64,000 nt of DNA, from NCBI GenBank assembly GCA_029207755.1, contig JARCOQ010000099.1:124001-188000 (forward strand), written 5' to 3'. A program made the position numbers and the translations under genes. This document shows, one piece after another, positions 23,690 through 37,053 of the stretch (positions are counted from its first letter, which is position 1; each line of letters starts with the position of its first letter). This DNA is from Chamaea fasciata (lineage: Eukaryota > Chordata > Aves > Passeriformes > Sylviidae). The notes below the pieces were generated by a model. It was given only the letters and a program-made list of their open reading frames with translations, searched no databases and had not been told where the DNA came from.

Positions 23690-25218
23690 ATCAGGCACGT
23701 GGGCAGCTGACTTTACTTACCCCTGGAAACAGGCCATCCTTTGTGCCCAACTCCCTCTGCCGGGCACCTGGCCGCGGCCACCTACAATCCCGAACGGAAC
23801 AGGATTTCTTCCCGATGCAAGCTGCCACTAGCTGGAAGCCTGGCTTCCCATGGAGGACCAAAGGCCCTCCTACAAACTGACATCAGGCACTTGGGCAGCT
23901 GACTTTACTTTCCTCATGAAACAGGCCATCAATTGTGCCTACCTCCCTCTGCTGGGAACCTGGCCTCGGCCACCTACAATCCCGAACGGAACAGGATTTC
24001 TTCCAGATGCAAGCTGCCACAAACTGGAAGCCTGGCTTCCCTTGGAGGGCCAAAGGCCTCCTACAAACTGACATCAGGCACCTGGGCAGCTGACTTTACT
24101 TACCCCTGGAAACAGCCCATCCTTTGTGTTCAACTCCCTCAGCCAGGCACCCAGCTCCGACCACCTACAATCCCGAACGGAACAGGATTTCTTCCAGATG
24201 CAAGCTGCCACAAGCTGGAAACGTGGCTTCATTTGGAGGGCCAAAGGCCTCCTACAAACTGACATCAGGGCACTTGGGCAGCTGACTTTTACTTACCCCT
24301 GGAAACAGGACATCCTTTGTGCCCAACTCCCTCAGCCGGGCACCCTGCTCCGGCCACCTACAATCCCGAACGGAACAGGATTTCTTCCCGATGCAAGCTG
24401 CCACTAGCTGGAAGCCTGGCTTCCCATGGAGGACCAAAGGCCTCCTACAAACTGACATCAGGCACTTGGGCAGCTGACTTTACTTTCCTCATGAAACAGG
24501 CCATCATTTGTGCCTACCTCCCTCTGCTGGGAACCTGGCCTCGGCCACCTACAATCCTGAACGGAACAGGATTTCTTCCAGATGCAAGCTGCCACAAACT
24601 GGAAGCCTGGCTTCCCTTGGAGGGCCAAAGGCCTCCTACAAACTGACATCAGGCACCTGGGCAGCTGACTTTATTTACCCCTGGAAACAGGCCATCCTTT
24701 GTGCCCAACTCCCTCTGCGGGCACCAGGCCTCGCCCACTTACAATCTTGAACGGAACAGATTTCTTCCAGATGCAAGCTGCCACAAGCAGGAAGCCTGGC
24801 TTCCCATGGAGGGCCAAAGGCCTCCTACAAACTGACATCAGGCACCTGGGCAGATGACTTTACTTTCCTCATGAAACAGGCCATCATTTGTGCCCAACTC
24901 CCTCTGCCGGGCACCTGGCCTCGGCCACCTACAATCCCGAACGGAACAGGATTTCTTCCAGATACAAGCTGCCACAAACTTGAAGCCTGGCTTCCCTTGG
25001 AGGGCCAAAGGACTCCTACAAACTGACATCAGGCGCGTGGGCAGCAGACTTTACTTACCCCTGGAAACAGGACATCCTTTGTGCCCAACTCCCTCTGCCG
25101 GGCACCTGGCCGCGGCCACCTACAATCCCGAACGGAACAGGATTTCTTCCAGATGCAAGCTGCCACTAGCTGGAAGCCTGGCTTCCCATGGAGGACCAAA
25201 GGCCTCCTACAAACTGAC
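23690..25218 (+). repeat. 8-monomer higher-order repeat in X2
   Basis: Same A-B-C-D-B-E-F-G order as 5550-7077. Its A monomer is 192 bp, D 193 bp and E 189 bp because of single-base indels that neither X1 nor X3 has. Confidence 0.85.
23865..24760. other. Cluster of five private single-base indels
   Basis: Relative to both sister copies, this stretch has +C at 23865-23867 (GGCCCTCC), +G at 24268-24270 (CAGGGCAC), +T at 24287-24290 (GACTTTTACTT), -C at about 24718 (CTGCGGGC) and -G at about 24759 (AACAGATTTC). All five fall in or next to short homopolymers. The following 5.5 kb has no visible difference from X3. Sequencing or consensus error is the simplest explanation. Confidence 0.85.
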
Positions 25219-27318
25219 ATCAGGCACCTGGGCAGCTGACTTTACTTACCCCTGGAAACAGCCCATCCTTTGTGCCCAACTCCCCTGACGGGCCCACAGC
25301 TTTGGCCACCTAGAATCCCGAACGGAACAGGATTTCTTCCCGATGCAAGCTGCCACTTGCTGGAAGCCTGGCTTCCCATGGAGGACCAAAGGCCTCCTAC
25401 AAACTGATATCAGGCACTTGGGCAGCTGACTTTACTTTCCTCATGAAACAGGCCATCATTTGTGCCCAACTCCCTCTGCTGGGAACCTGGCCTCGGCCAC
25501 CTACAATCCCGAAGGGAACAGAATTTCTTCCAGATGCAAGCTGCCTTGAACATAAAGACTAGCTTCCCTTGGAGGGCCAAAGGCCTCCTACAAACTGACA
25601 TCAGGCACCTGGGCAGCTGACTTTACTTACCCCTGGAAACAGCCCATCCTTTGTGTTCAACTCCCTCTGCCAGGCACCCAGCTCCGACCACCTACAATCC
25701 CGAACGGAACAGGATTTCTTCCAGATGCAAGCTGCCACAAGCTGGAAACGTGGCTTCACTTGGAGGGCCAAAGGCCTCCTACAAACTGACATCAGGCACT
25801 TGGGCAGCTGACTTTACTTACCCCTGGAAACAGGACATCCTTTGTGCCCAACTCCCTCAGCCGGGCACCCTGCTCCGGCCACCTACAATCCCGAACGGAA
25901 CAGGATTTCTTCCAGATGCAAGCTGCCTTAAACAGGAAGACTAGCTTCCATTGGAGGGCCAAAGGCCTCCTACAAACTGACATCAGGCACCTGGGCAGCT
26001 GACTTTATTTACCCCTGGAAACAGGCCATCCTTTGTGCCCAACTCCCTCTGCCGGGCACCAGGCCTCGCCCACCTACAATCTTGAACGGAACAGGATTTC
26101 TTCCAGATGCAAGCTGCCACAAGCAGGAAGCCTGGCTTCCCATGGAGGGCCAAAGGCCTCCTACATACTGACATCAGGAACCTGGGCAGCTGACTTTACT
26201 TTCCTCATGAAACAGGCCATCATTTGTGCCCAACTCCGTCTGCCGGGCACCTGGCCTCGGCCACCTACAATCCCGAACGGAACAGGATTTCTTCCAGATA
26301 CAAGCTGCCACAAACTTGAAGCCTGGCTTCCCTTGGAGGGCCAAAGGACTCCTACAAACTGACATCAGGCACGTGGGCAGCAGACTTTACTTACCCCTGG
26401 AAACAGGACATCCTTTGTGCCCAACTCCCTCTGCCGGGCACCTGGCCGCGGCCACCTACAATCCCGAACGGAACAGGATTTCTTCCCGATGCAAGCTGCC
26501 ACTAGCTGGAAGCCTGGCTTCCCATGGAGGACCAAAGGCCTCCTACAAACTGACATCAGGCACTTGGGCAGCTGACTTTACTTACCCCTGGAAACAGCCC
26601 ATCCTTTGTGTTCAACTCCCTCAGCCAGGCACCCAGCTCCGACCACCTACAATCCCGAACGGAACAGGATTTCTTCCAGATGCAAGCTGCCACAAGCTGG
26701 AAACGTGGCTTCACTTGGAGGGCCAAAGGCCTCCTACAAACTGACATCAGGCACTTGGGCAGCTGACTTTACTTACCCCTGGAAACAGGACATCCTTTGT
26801 GCCCAACTCCCTCTGCCGGGCACCAGGCCTCGTCCACCTACAATCCCGAACGGAACAGGATTTCTTCCAGATGCAAGCTGCCTTAAACAGGAAGACTATC
26901 TTCCCTTGGAGGGCCAAAGACCTCCTACAAACTGACATCAGGCACCTGGGCAGCTGACTTTATTTACCCCTGGAAACAGGCCATCCTTTGTGCCCAACTC
27001 CCTCTGCCGGGCACCAGGACTCGCCCACCTACAATCTTGAACGGAACAGGATTTCTTCCAGATGCAAGCTGCCACAAGCAGGAAGCCTGGCTTCCCATGG
27101 AGGGCCAAAGGCCTCCTACAAACTGACATCAGGCACCTGGGCAGCTGACTTTACTTACCCCTGGAAACAGGACATCCTTTGTGCCCAACACCCTCTGCCG
27201 GGCACCAGACCTCGGCCACCTACAATCCCGAACGGAACAGGCTTTCTTCCAGATGCATGCTGCCACAAGCTGGAAGAGTGGCTTTCCATGGAAAACCAAA
27301 GGCCTCCTACAAACTGAC

Positions 27319-28655
27319 ATCAGGCACTTGGGCAGCTGACTTTACTTTCCTCATGAAACAGGCCATCATTTGTGCCTACCTCCCTCTGCTGGGAACCTGG
27401 CCTCGGCCACCTACAATCCCGAACGGAACAGGATTTCTTCCAGATGCAAGCTGCCACAAACTGGAAGCCTGGCTTCCCTTGGAGGGCCAAAGGCCTCCTA
27501 CAAACTGACATCAGGCACCTGGGCAGCTGACTTTACTTACCCCTGGAAACAGCCCATCCTTTGTGTTCAACTCCATCAGCCAGGCACCTAGCTCCGACCA
27601 CCTACAATCCCGAACGGAACAGGATTTCTTCCAGATGCAAGCTGCCACAAGCTGGAAACGTGGCTTCATTTGGAGGGCCAAAGGCCTCCTACAAACTGAC
27701 ATCAGGCACTTGGGCAGCTGACTTTACTTACCCCTGGAAACAGGCCATCCTTTGTGCCCAACTCCCTCAGCCGGGCACCCTGCTCCGGCCACCTACAATC
27801 CCGAACGGAACAGGATTTCTTCCCGATGCAAGCTGCCACTAGCTGGAAGCCTGGCTTCCCATGGAGGACCAAAGGCCTCCTACAAACTGACATCAGGCAC
27901 TTGGGCAGCTGACTTTACTTTCCTCATGAAACAGGCCATCATTTGTGCCTACCTCCCTCTGCTGGGAACCTGGCCTTGGCCACCTACAATCCCGAACGGA
28001 ACAGGATTTCTTCCAGATGCAAGCTGCCACAAACTGGAAGCCTGGCTTCCCTTGGAGGGCCAAAGGACTCCTACAAACTGACATCAGGCACCTGGGCAGC
28101 TGACTTTATTTACCCCTGGAAACAGGCCATCCTTTGTGCCCAACTCCCTCTGCCGGACACCAGGCCTCGCCCACCTACAATCTTGAACGGAACAGGATTT
28201 CTTCCAGATGCAAGCTGCCACAAGCAGGAAGCCTGGCTTCCCATGGAGGGCCAAAGGCCTCCTACAAACTGACATCAGGCACCTGGGCAGATGACTTTAC
28301 TTTCCTCATGAAACAGGCCATCATTTGTGCCCAACTCCCTCTGCCGGGCACCTGGCCTCGGCCACCTACAATCCCGAACGGAACAGGATTTCTTCCAGAT
28401 ACAAGCTGCCACAAACTTGAAGCCTGGCTTCCCTTGGAGGGCCAAAGGACTCCTACAAACTGACATCAGGCACGTGGGCAGCAGACTTTACTTACCCCTG
28501 GAAACAGGACATCCTTTGTGCCCAACTCCCTCTGCCGGGCACCTGGCCGCGGCCACCTGCAATCCCGAACGGAACAGGATTTCTTCCAGATGCAAGCTGC
28601 CACTAGCTGGAAGCCTGGCTTCCCATGGAGGACCAAAGGCCTCCTACAAACTGAC
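27319..28655 (+). repeat. 7-monomer higher-order repeat in X2
   Basis: B-C-D-B-E-F-G, matching 9178-10514 at offset 18141, with the same private CTCCATCAGCC change in its C monomer. The second B monomer has GGCCTTGGCC (T at 27977), shared with X3 and not X1. Confidence 0.82.
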
Positions 28656-30331
28656 ATCAGGCACGTGGGCAGCTGACTTTACTTACCCCTGGAAACAGGC
28701 CATCCTTTGTGCCCAACTCCCTCTGCCGGGCACCTGGCCGCGGCCACCTACAATCCCGAACGGAACAGGATTTCTTCCAGATGCAAGCTGCCACTAGCTG
28801 GAAGCCTGGCTTCCCATGGAGGACCAAAGGCCTCCTACAAACTGACATCAGGCACTTGGGCAGCTGACTTTACTTTCCTCATGAAACAGGCCATCATTTG
28901 TGCCTACCTCCCTCTGCTGGGAACCTGGCCTCGGCCACCTATAATCCCGAACGGAACAGGATTTCTTCCAGATGCAAGCTGCCACAAACTGGAAGCCTGG
29001 CTTCCCTTGGAGGGCCAAAGGCCTCCTACAAACTGACATCAGGCACCTGGGCAGCTGACTTTACTTACCCCTGGAAACAGCCCATCCTTTGTGTTCAACT
29101 CCATCAGCCAGGCACCCAGCTCCGACCACCTACAATCCCGAACGGAACAGGATTTCTTCCAGATGCAAGCTGCCACAAGCTGGAAACGTGGCTTCATTTG
29201 GAGGGCCAAAGGCCTCCTACAAACTGACATCAGGCACTTGGGCAGCTGACTTTACTTACCCCTGGAAACAGGACATCCTTTGTGCCCAATTCCCTCAGCC
29301 GGGCACCCTGCTCCGGCCACCTACAATCCCGAACGGAACAGGATTTCTTCCCGATGCAAGCTGCCACTAGCTGGAAGCCTGGCTTCCCATGGAGGACCAA
29401 AGGCCTCCTACAAACTGACATCAGGCACTTGGGCAGCTGACTTTACTTTCCTCATGAAACAGGCCATCATTTGTGCCTACCTCCCTCTGCTGGGAACCTG
29501 GCCTCGGCCACCTACAATCCCGAACGGAACAGGATTTCTTCCAGATGCAAGCTGCCACAAACTGGAAGCCTGGCTTCCCTTGGAGGGCCAAAGGACTCCT
29601 ACAAACTGACATCAGGCACCTGGGCAGCTGACTTTATTTACCCCTGGAAACAGGCCATCTTTTGTGCCCAACTCCCTCTGCCGGGCACCAGGCCTCGCCC
29701 ACCTACAATCTTGAACGGAACAGGATTTCTTCCAGATGCAAGCTGCCACAAGCAGGAAGCCTGGCTTCCCATGGAGGGCCAAAGGCCTCCTACAAACTGA
29801 CATCAGGCACCTGGGCAGATGACTTTACTTTCCTCATGAAACAGGCCATCATTTGTGCCCAACTCCCTCTGCCGGGCACCTGGCCTCGGCCACCTACAAT
29901 CCCGAACGGAACAGGATTTCTTCCAGATACAAGCTGCCACAAACTTGAAGCCTGGCTTCCCTTGGAGGGCCAAAGGACTCCTACAAACTGACATCAGGCA
30001 CGTGGGCAGCTGACTTTACTTACCCCTGGAAACAGGACATCCTTTGTGCCCAACTCCCTCAGCCGGGCACCCTGCTCCGGCCACCTACAATCCCGAACGG
30101 AACAGGATTTCTTCCCGATGCAAGCTGCCACTAGCTGGAAGCCTGGCTTCCCATGGAGGACCAAAGGCCTCCTACAAACTGACATCAGGCACTTGGGCAG
30201 CTGACTTTACTTTCCTCATGAAACAGGCCATCATTTGTGCCTACCTCCCTCTGCTGGGAACCTGGCCTCGGCCACCTACAATCCCGAACGGAACAGGATT
30301 TCTTCCAGATGCAAGCTGCCACAAACTGGAA
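28656..30331 (+). repeat. Truncated higher-order repeat at the X2/W2 junction
   Basis: A-B-C-D-B-E-F then D and part of B, matching 10515-12190. Instead of continuing to E-F-G it switches inside the B monomer to a W-type tail (AAACTGGAAGACTAGC followed by TTTAGAGGG). The second D-B-E-F is therefore cut after its B monomer. Confidence 0.82.
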
Positions 30332-33300
30332 GACTAGCTTCCTTTAGAGGGCCAAAGGCCTGCTACAACCTGACATCAGGCACCTGGGCAGCTGACTTTA
30401 CTTACTCCTGGAGCAACCCACCCTTTGTGCCCAACTCCCTTAGCTGGGCACCAGGCCTCGGCCACGTACAATCCCGAATGGAGCAGGATTTCTTCCAGAT
30501 GCAAGCTGCTACAAGTTGGAAGCCTGGCTTCCCTTGGAGTGCCAAAGGCCTCCTACAAACTGACATCAGGCACCTGGGCAGCTGACTTTACTTACCCCTA
30601 AAAACAGGCCATCCTTTGTTCCCAACTCCCTCTGCCGGGCACTTGGCTCTGCGCACCTACAATCCCGAACGGAATAGGATTTTTTCCACATGCAATCTCC
30701 TACAAACTGGAAGACTAGCTTCCTTTAGAGGGCCAAATGCCTGCTACAAACTGACATCAGGCACCTGGGCAGCTGACTTTACTTACCCTTGGAAAGAAGC
30801 CATCCTTTGTGCCCAACTCCCTCTGCCGGGCACCTGGCCTCAGCCACCTACAATCCCGAACGGAACAGGATTCCTTCCAGATGCAAGCTGCCACAAGCTG
30901 GAAGCCTGGCTTCCCTTGGAGGGCCAAAAGCCTCCTACAAACTGACATCAGGCACCTGGGCAGCTGACTTTACTTACCCCTGGAAACAGGCCATCCTTTG
31001 TTCCCATCTACCTCAGCAGGGTACCCGGCTCCGGCCACCTTCAATCCCGAACGGAACAGGATTTCTTCCAGATGCAAGCTGCCACAAACTGGAAGCCTGG
31101 CTTCCCTTGGAGGGCCAAAGGACTCCTACAAACTGACATCAGGCACCTGGGCAGCTGACTTTATTTACCCCTGGAAACAGGCCATCCTTTGTGCCCAACT
31201 CCCTCTGCCGGGCACCAGGCCTCGCCCACCTACAATCTTGAACGGAACAGGATTTCTTCCAGAGGCAAGCTGCCACAAGCAGGAAGCCTGGCTTCCCATG
31301 GAGGGCCAAAGGCCTCCTACAAACTGACATCAGGCACCTGGGCAGATGACTTTACTTTCCTCATGAAACAGGCCATCATTTGTGCCCAACTCCCTCTGCC
31401 GGGCACCTGGCCTCGGCCACCTACAATCCCGAACGGAACAGGATTTCTTCCAGATACAAGCTGCCACAAACTTGAAGCCTGGCTTCCCTTGGAGGGCCAA
31501 AGGACTCCTACAAACTGACATCAGGCACGTGGGATGCAGACTTTACTTACCCCTGGAAACAGGACATCCTTTGTGCCCAACTCCCTCTGCCGGGCACCTG
31601 GCCTCGGCCACCTACAATCCCGAACGGAACAGGATTTCTTCCAGATGCAAGCTGCCACTAGCTGGAAGCCTGGCTTCCCATGGAGGACCAAAGGCCTCCT
31701 ACAAACTGACATCAGGCACCTGGGCAGCTGACTTTACTTACCCCTGGAAACAGCCCATCCTTTGTGCCCAACTCCCCTGACGGGCCCACAGCTTTGGCCA
31801 CCTAGAATCCCGAACGGAACAGGATTTCTTCCCGATGCAAGCTGCCACTGGCTGGAAGCCTGGCTTCCCATGGAGGACCAAAGGCCTCCTACAAACTGAC
31901 ATCAGGCACCTGGGGAGCTGACTTTACTTTCCTCATGAAACAGGCCATCATTTGTGCCCAACTCCCTCTGCTGGGCACCTGGCCTCGGCCTCCTACAATC
32001 CCGAACGAAACAGGATTTCTTCCAGATGCAAGCTGCCTTAAACAGGAAGACTAGCTTCCCTTAGAGGGCCAAAGGCCTCCTACAAACTGACATCAGGCAC
32101 CTGGGCAGCTGACTTTATTTACCCCTGGAAACAGCCCATCCTTTGTGCCCAACTCCCCTGTCAGGCCCACAGCTTTGGCCACCTACAATCCCGAACGGAA
32201 CAGGAGATCTTCCAGATGCAAGCTGCCACAAGCTGGAAACCTGGCTTCCCATGGAGGGCCAAAGGCCTCCTACAAACTGACATCAGGCACCTGGGCAGCT
32301 GACTTTACTTACCCGCTGGAAACAGGACATCCTTTGTGTCCAACTCCCTCAGCCAGGCACCCAGCTCCGGCCACCTACAATCCTGAACGGAACAGGATTT
32401 CTTCCAGATGCAAACTGCCACAAGCAGGAAGCCTGGCTTCCCATGGAGGGCCAAAGGCCTCCTACAAACTGACATCAGGCACCTGCGCAGCTGACTTTAT
32501 TTACCCCTGGAAACAGGCCATCCTTTGTGCCCAACTCCCTCTGCCGGGCACCAGGCCTCGCCCACCTACAATCTTGAACGGAACAGGATTTCTTCCAGAT
32601 GCAAGCTGCCACAAGCAGGAAGCCTGGCTTCCCATGGAGGGCCAAAGGCCTCCTACATACTGACATCAGGCACCTGGGCAGCTGACTTTACTTTCCTCAT
32701 GAAACAGGCCATCATTTGTGCCCAACTCCCTCTGCCAAGCACCTGGCCTCGGCCACCTACAATCCCGAACGGAACAGGATTTCTTCCAGATACAAGCTGC
32801 CACAAACTTGAAGCCTGGCTTCCCTTGGAGGGCCAAATGACTCCTACAAACTGACATCAGGCACGTGGGCAGCAGACTTTACTTACCCCTGGAAACAGGC
32901 CATCCTTTGTGCCCAACTCCCTCTGCCGGGCACCTGGCCGCGGCCACCTACAATCCCGAACGGAACAGGATTTCTTCCCGATGCAAGCTGCCACTAGCTG
33001 GAAGCCTGGCTTCCCATGGAGGACCAAAGGCCTCCTACAAACTGACATCAGGCACTTGGGCAGCTGACTTTACTTTCCTCATGAAACAGGCCATCATTTG
33101 TGCCTACCTCCCTCTGCTGGGAACCTGGCCTCGGCCACCTACAATCCCGAACGGAACAGGATTTCTTCCAGATGCACGCTGCCACAAACTGGAAGCCTGG
33201 CTTCCCTTGGAGGGCCAAAGGCCGCCTACAAACTGACATCAGGCACCTGGGCAGCTGACTTTACTTACCCCTGGAAACAGCCCATCCTTTTTGTTCAACT

Positions 33301-33823
33301 CCCTCAGCCAGGCACCCAGCTCCGACCACCTACAATCCCGAACGGAACAGGATTTCTTCCAGATGCAAGCTGCCACAAGCTGGAAACGTGGCTTCACTTG
33401 GAGGGCCAAAGGCCTCCTACAAACTGACATCAGGCACTTGGGCAGCTGACTTTACTTACCCCTGGAAACAGGACATCCTTTGTGCCCAACTCCCTCTGCC
33501 GGGCACCAGGCCTCGGCCACCTACAATCCCGAACGGAACAGTATTTCTTCCAGATGCAAGCTGCCTTAAACAGGAAGACTAGCTTCCCTTGGAGGGCCAA
33601 AGGCCTCCTACAAACTGAAATCAGGCACCTGGGCAGCTGACTTTATTTACCCCTGGAAACAGGCCATCCTTTGTGCCCAACTCCGTGTGGCGGGCACCCG
33701 GCATATGACACCTTCAATCCCGAAAGGAACAGGATTTCTTCCAGATGCAAGCTGCCACAAACTGGAAGCCTGGCTTCGCATGGAGGGCCAAAGGCCTCCT
33801 ACAAACTGACATCAGGCACGTGG
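30332..33823 (+). repeat. Module W, copy 2a (W2a)
   Basis: Matches W1 from about 19449 to 22940 at offset 10883. The part 30960-33823 (15 monomers, 2,864 bp) is immediately repeated as W2b. At the right edge a monomer starting CACGTGG, from the monomer after O, is fused to GCAGCTGAC from a W monomer. This places the crossover within about four bases near 33821-33824. Confidence 0.9.
32856..33823 (+). repeat. CATATG marker cassette, copy 3 (truncated)
   Basis: Marker site at 33702-33707, 10,883 bp after copy 2. The cassette stops after the O monomer, because the 15-monomer duplication junction cuts it at about 33823. The last two monomers of the full cassette are missing. Confidence 0.9.
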
Positions 33824-36800
33824 GCAGCTGACTTTACTTACCCCTGGAAACAGGCCATCCTTTGTTCCCATCTACCTCAGCAGGGTACCCGGCTCCGGCC
33901 ACCTTCAATCCCGAACGGAACAGGATTTCTTCCAGATGCAAGCTGCCACAAACTGGAAGCCTGGCTTCCCTTGGAGGGCCAAAGGACTCCTACAAACTGA
34001 CATCAGGCACCTGGGCAGCTGACTTTATTTACCCCTGGAAACAGGCCATCCTTTGTGCCCAACTCCCTCTGCCGGGCACCAGGCCTCGCCCACCTACAAT
34101 CTTGAACGGAACAGGATTTCTTCCAGAGGCAAGCTGCCACAAGCAGGAAGCCTGGCTTCCCATGGAGGGCCAAAGGCCTCCTACAAACTGACATCAGGCA
34201 CCTGGGCAGATGACTTTACTTTCCTCATGAAACAGGCCATCATTTGTGCCCAACTCCCTCTGCCGGGCACCTGGCCTCGGCCACCTACAATCCCGAACGG
34301 AACAGGATTTCTTCCAGATACAAGCTGCCACAAACTTGAAGCCTGGCTTCCCTTGGAGGGCCAAAGGACTCCTACAAACTGACATCAGGCACGTGGGATG
34401 CAGACTTTACTTACCCCTGGAAACAGGACATCCTTTGTGCCCAACTCCCTCTGCCGGGCACCTGGCCTCGGCCACCTACAATCCCGAACGGAACAGGATT
34501 TCTTCCAGATGCAAGCTGCCACTAGCTGGAAGCCTGGCTTCCCATGGAGGACCAAAGGCCTCCTACAAACTGACATCAGGCACCTGGGCAGCTGACTTTA
34601 CTTACCCCTGGAAACAGCCCATCCTTTGTGCCCAACTCCCCTGACGGGCCCACAGCTTTGGCCACCTAGAATCCCGAACGGAACAGGATTTCTTCCCGAT
34701 GCAAGCTGCCACTGGCTGGAAGCCTGGCTTCCCATGGAGGACCAAAGGCCTCCTACAAACTGACATCAGGCACCTGGGGAGCTGACTTTACTTTCCTCAT
34801 GAAACAGGCCATCATTTGTGCCCAACTCCCTCTGCTGGGCACCTGGCCTCGGCCTCCTACAATCCCGAACGAAACAGGATTTCTTCCAGATGCAAGCTGC
34901 CTTAAACAGGAAGACTAGCTTCCCTTAGAGGGCCAAAGGCCTCCTACAAACTGACATCAGGCACCTGGGCAGCTGACTTTATTTACCCCTGGAAACAGCC
35001 CATCCTTTGTGCCCAACTCCCCTGTCAGGCCCACAGCTTTGGCCACCTACAATCCCGAACGGAACAGGAGATCTTCCAGATGCAAGCTGCCACAAGCTGG
35101 AAACCTGGCTTCCCATGGAGGGCCAAAGGCCTCCTACAAACTGACATCAGGCACCTGGGCAGCTGACTTTACTTACCCGCTGGAAACAGGACATCCTTTG
35201 TGTCCAACTCCCTCAGCCAGGCACCCAGCTCCGGCCACCTACAATCCTGAACGGAACAGGATTTCTTCCAGATGCAAACTGCCACAAGCAGGAAGCCTGG
35301 CTTCCCATGGAGGGCCAAAGGCCTCCTACAAACTGACATCAGGCACCTGCGCAGCTGACTTTATTTACCCCTGGAAACAGGCCATCCTTTGTGCCCAACT
35401 CCCTCTGCCGGGCACCAGGCCTCGCCCACCTACAATCTTGAACGGAACAGGATTTCTTCCAGATGCAAGCTGCCACAAGCAGGAAGCCTGGCTTCCCATG
35501 GAGGGCCAAAGGCCTCCTACATACTGACATCAGGCACCTGGGCAGCTGACTTTACTTTCCTCATGAAACAGGCCATCATTTGTGCCCAACTCCCTCTGCC
35601 AAGCACCTGGCCTCGGCCACCTACAATCCCGAACGGAACAGGATTTCTTCCAGATACAAGCTGCCACAAACTTGAAGCCTGGCTTCCCTTGGAGGGCCAA
35701 ATGACTCCTACAAACTGACATCAGGCACGTGGGCAGCAGACTTTACTTACCCCTGGAAACAGGCCATCCTTTGTGCCCAACTCCCTCTGCCGGGCACCTG
35801 GCCGCGGCCACCTACAATCCCGAACGGAACAGGATTTCTTCCCGATGCAAGCTGCCACTAGCTGGAAGCCTGGCTTCCCATGGAGGACCAAAGGCCTCCT
35901 ACAAACTGACATCAGGCACTTGGGCAGCTGACTTTACTTTCCTCATGAAACAGGCCATCATTTGTGCCTACCTCCCTCTGCTGGGAACCTGGCCTCGGCC
36001 ACCTACAATCCCGAACGGAACAGGATTTCTTCCAGATGCACGCTGCCACAAACTGGAAGCCTGGCTTCCCTTGGAGGGCCAAAGGCCGCCTACAAACTGA
36101 CATCAGGCACCTGGGCAGCTGACTTTACTTACCCCTGGAAACAGCCCATCCTTTTTGTTCAACTCCCTCAGCCAGGCACCCAGCTCCGACCACCTACAAT
36201 CCCGAACGGAACAGGATTTCTTCCAGATGCAAGCTGCCACAAGCTGGAAACGTGGCTTCACTTGGAGGGCCAAAGGCCTCCTACAAACTGACATCAGGCA
36301 CTTGGGCAGCTGACTTTACTTACCCCTGGAAACAGGACATCCTTTGTGCCCAACTCCCTCTGCCGGGCACCAGGCCTCGGCCACCTACAATCCCGAACGG
36401 AACAGTATTTCTTCCAGATGCAAGCTGCCTTAAACAGGAAGACTAGCTTCCCTTGGAGGGCCAAAGGCCTCCTACAAACTGAAATCAGGCACCTGGGCAG
36501 CTGACTTTATTTACCCCTGGAAACAGGCCATCCTTTGTGCCCAACTCCGTGTGGCGGGCACCCGGCATATGACACCTTCAATCCCGAAAGGAACAGGATT
36601 TCTTCCAGATGCAAGCTGCCACAAACTGGAAGCCTGGCTTCGCATGGAGGGCCAAAGGCCTCCTACAAACTGACATCAGGCACGTGGTTAGGTGACTTTA
36701 CTTACTCCTGGAAAGAGGCCATCCTTTGTGCCCAACTCCACGGCCAGGCACCCGGGCTCGGCCACCTACAATCCCGAACGGAACAGGATTTCTTCCAGAT

Positions 36801-37053
36801 GCAAGCTTCCACATGTTGGAAGCGCGGCTTCCCTTGGAGGGCCAAAGGCCTCCTACAAACTGACATCAGGCACCTGGGCAGCTGACTTTACATACCCCTG
36901 GAAACAGGCCATCCTTTGTGCCCAACTCCGTCTGCCGGGTACCCGGCCTCGGCCACCTACAATCCCGAACGGAACAGAATTCTTCCAGATGCAAGCTGCA
37001 CAAGTTGGAAGCCTGGCTTCCCTTGGAGGGCCAAAGGCCTCCTACAAACTGAC
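33824..37053 (+). repeat. Module W, copy 2b (W2b), 15-monomer tandem duplicate
   Basis: 33824-36687 repeats 30960-33823 with no difference that I can see. Beyond 36687 it continues into the rest of the marker cassette, as W1 does at 22940-23306 (offset 13747). The offset of 2864 bp is 15 monomers less one base, the short base coming from a 190-bp J-type unit. This is among the youngest events in the window. Confidence 0.92.
35720..37049 (+). repeat. CATATG marker cassette, copy 4
   Basis: Marker site at 36566-36571, 2,864 bp after copy 3. It is full length on the right, including the GAATTC monomer (about 36976), and matches copy 2. Confidence 0.9.

Larger units (their letters stand above)
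23307..30331 (+). repeat. Module X, copy 2 (X2)
   Basis: About 37 monomers. After two junction monomers shared with 37054-37436, it jumps to the equivalent of 5550 in X1, so five monomers (954 bp) present in X1 and X3 are missing. From 24770 to 30331 I see no difference from X3 (offset 14700). X1 differs from both, for example at 25514 (G), 27977 (T), 28779 (A) and 29290 (T). The right end is a recombinant B monomer joined to W. The crossover lies inside a shared tract, about 30245-30331. Confidence 0.88.
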
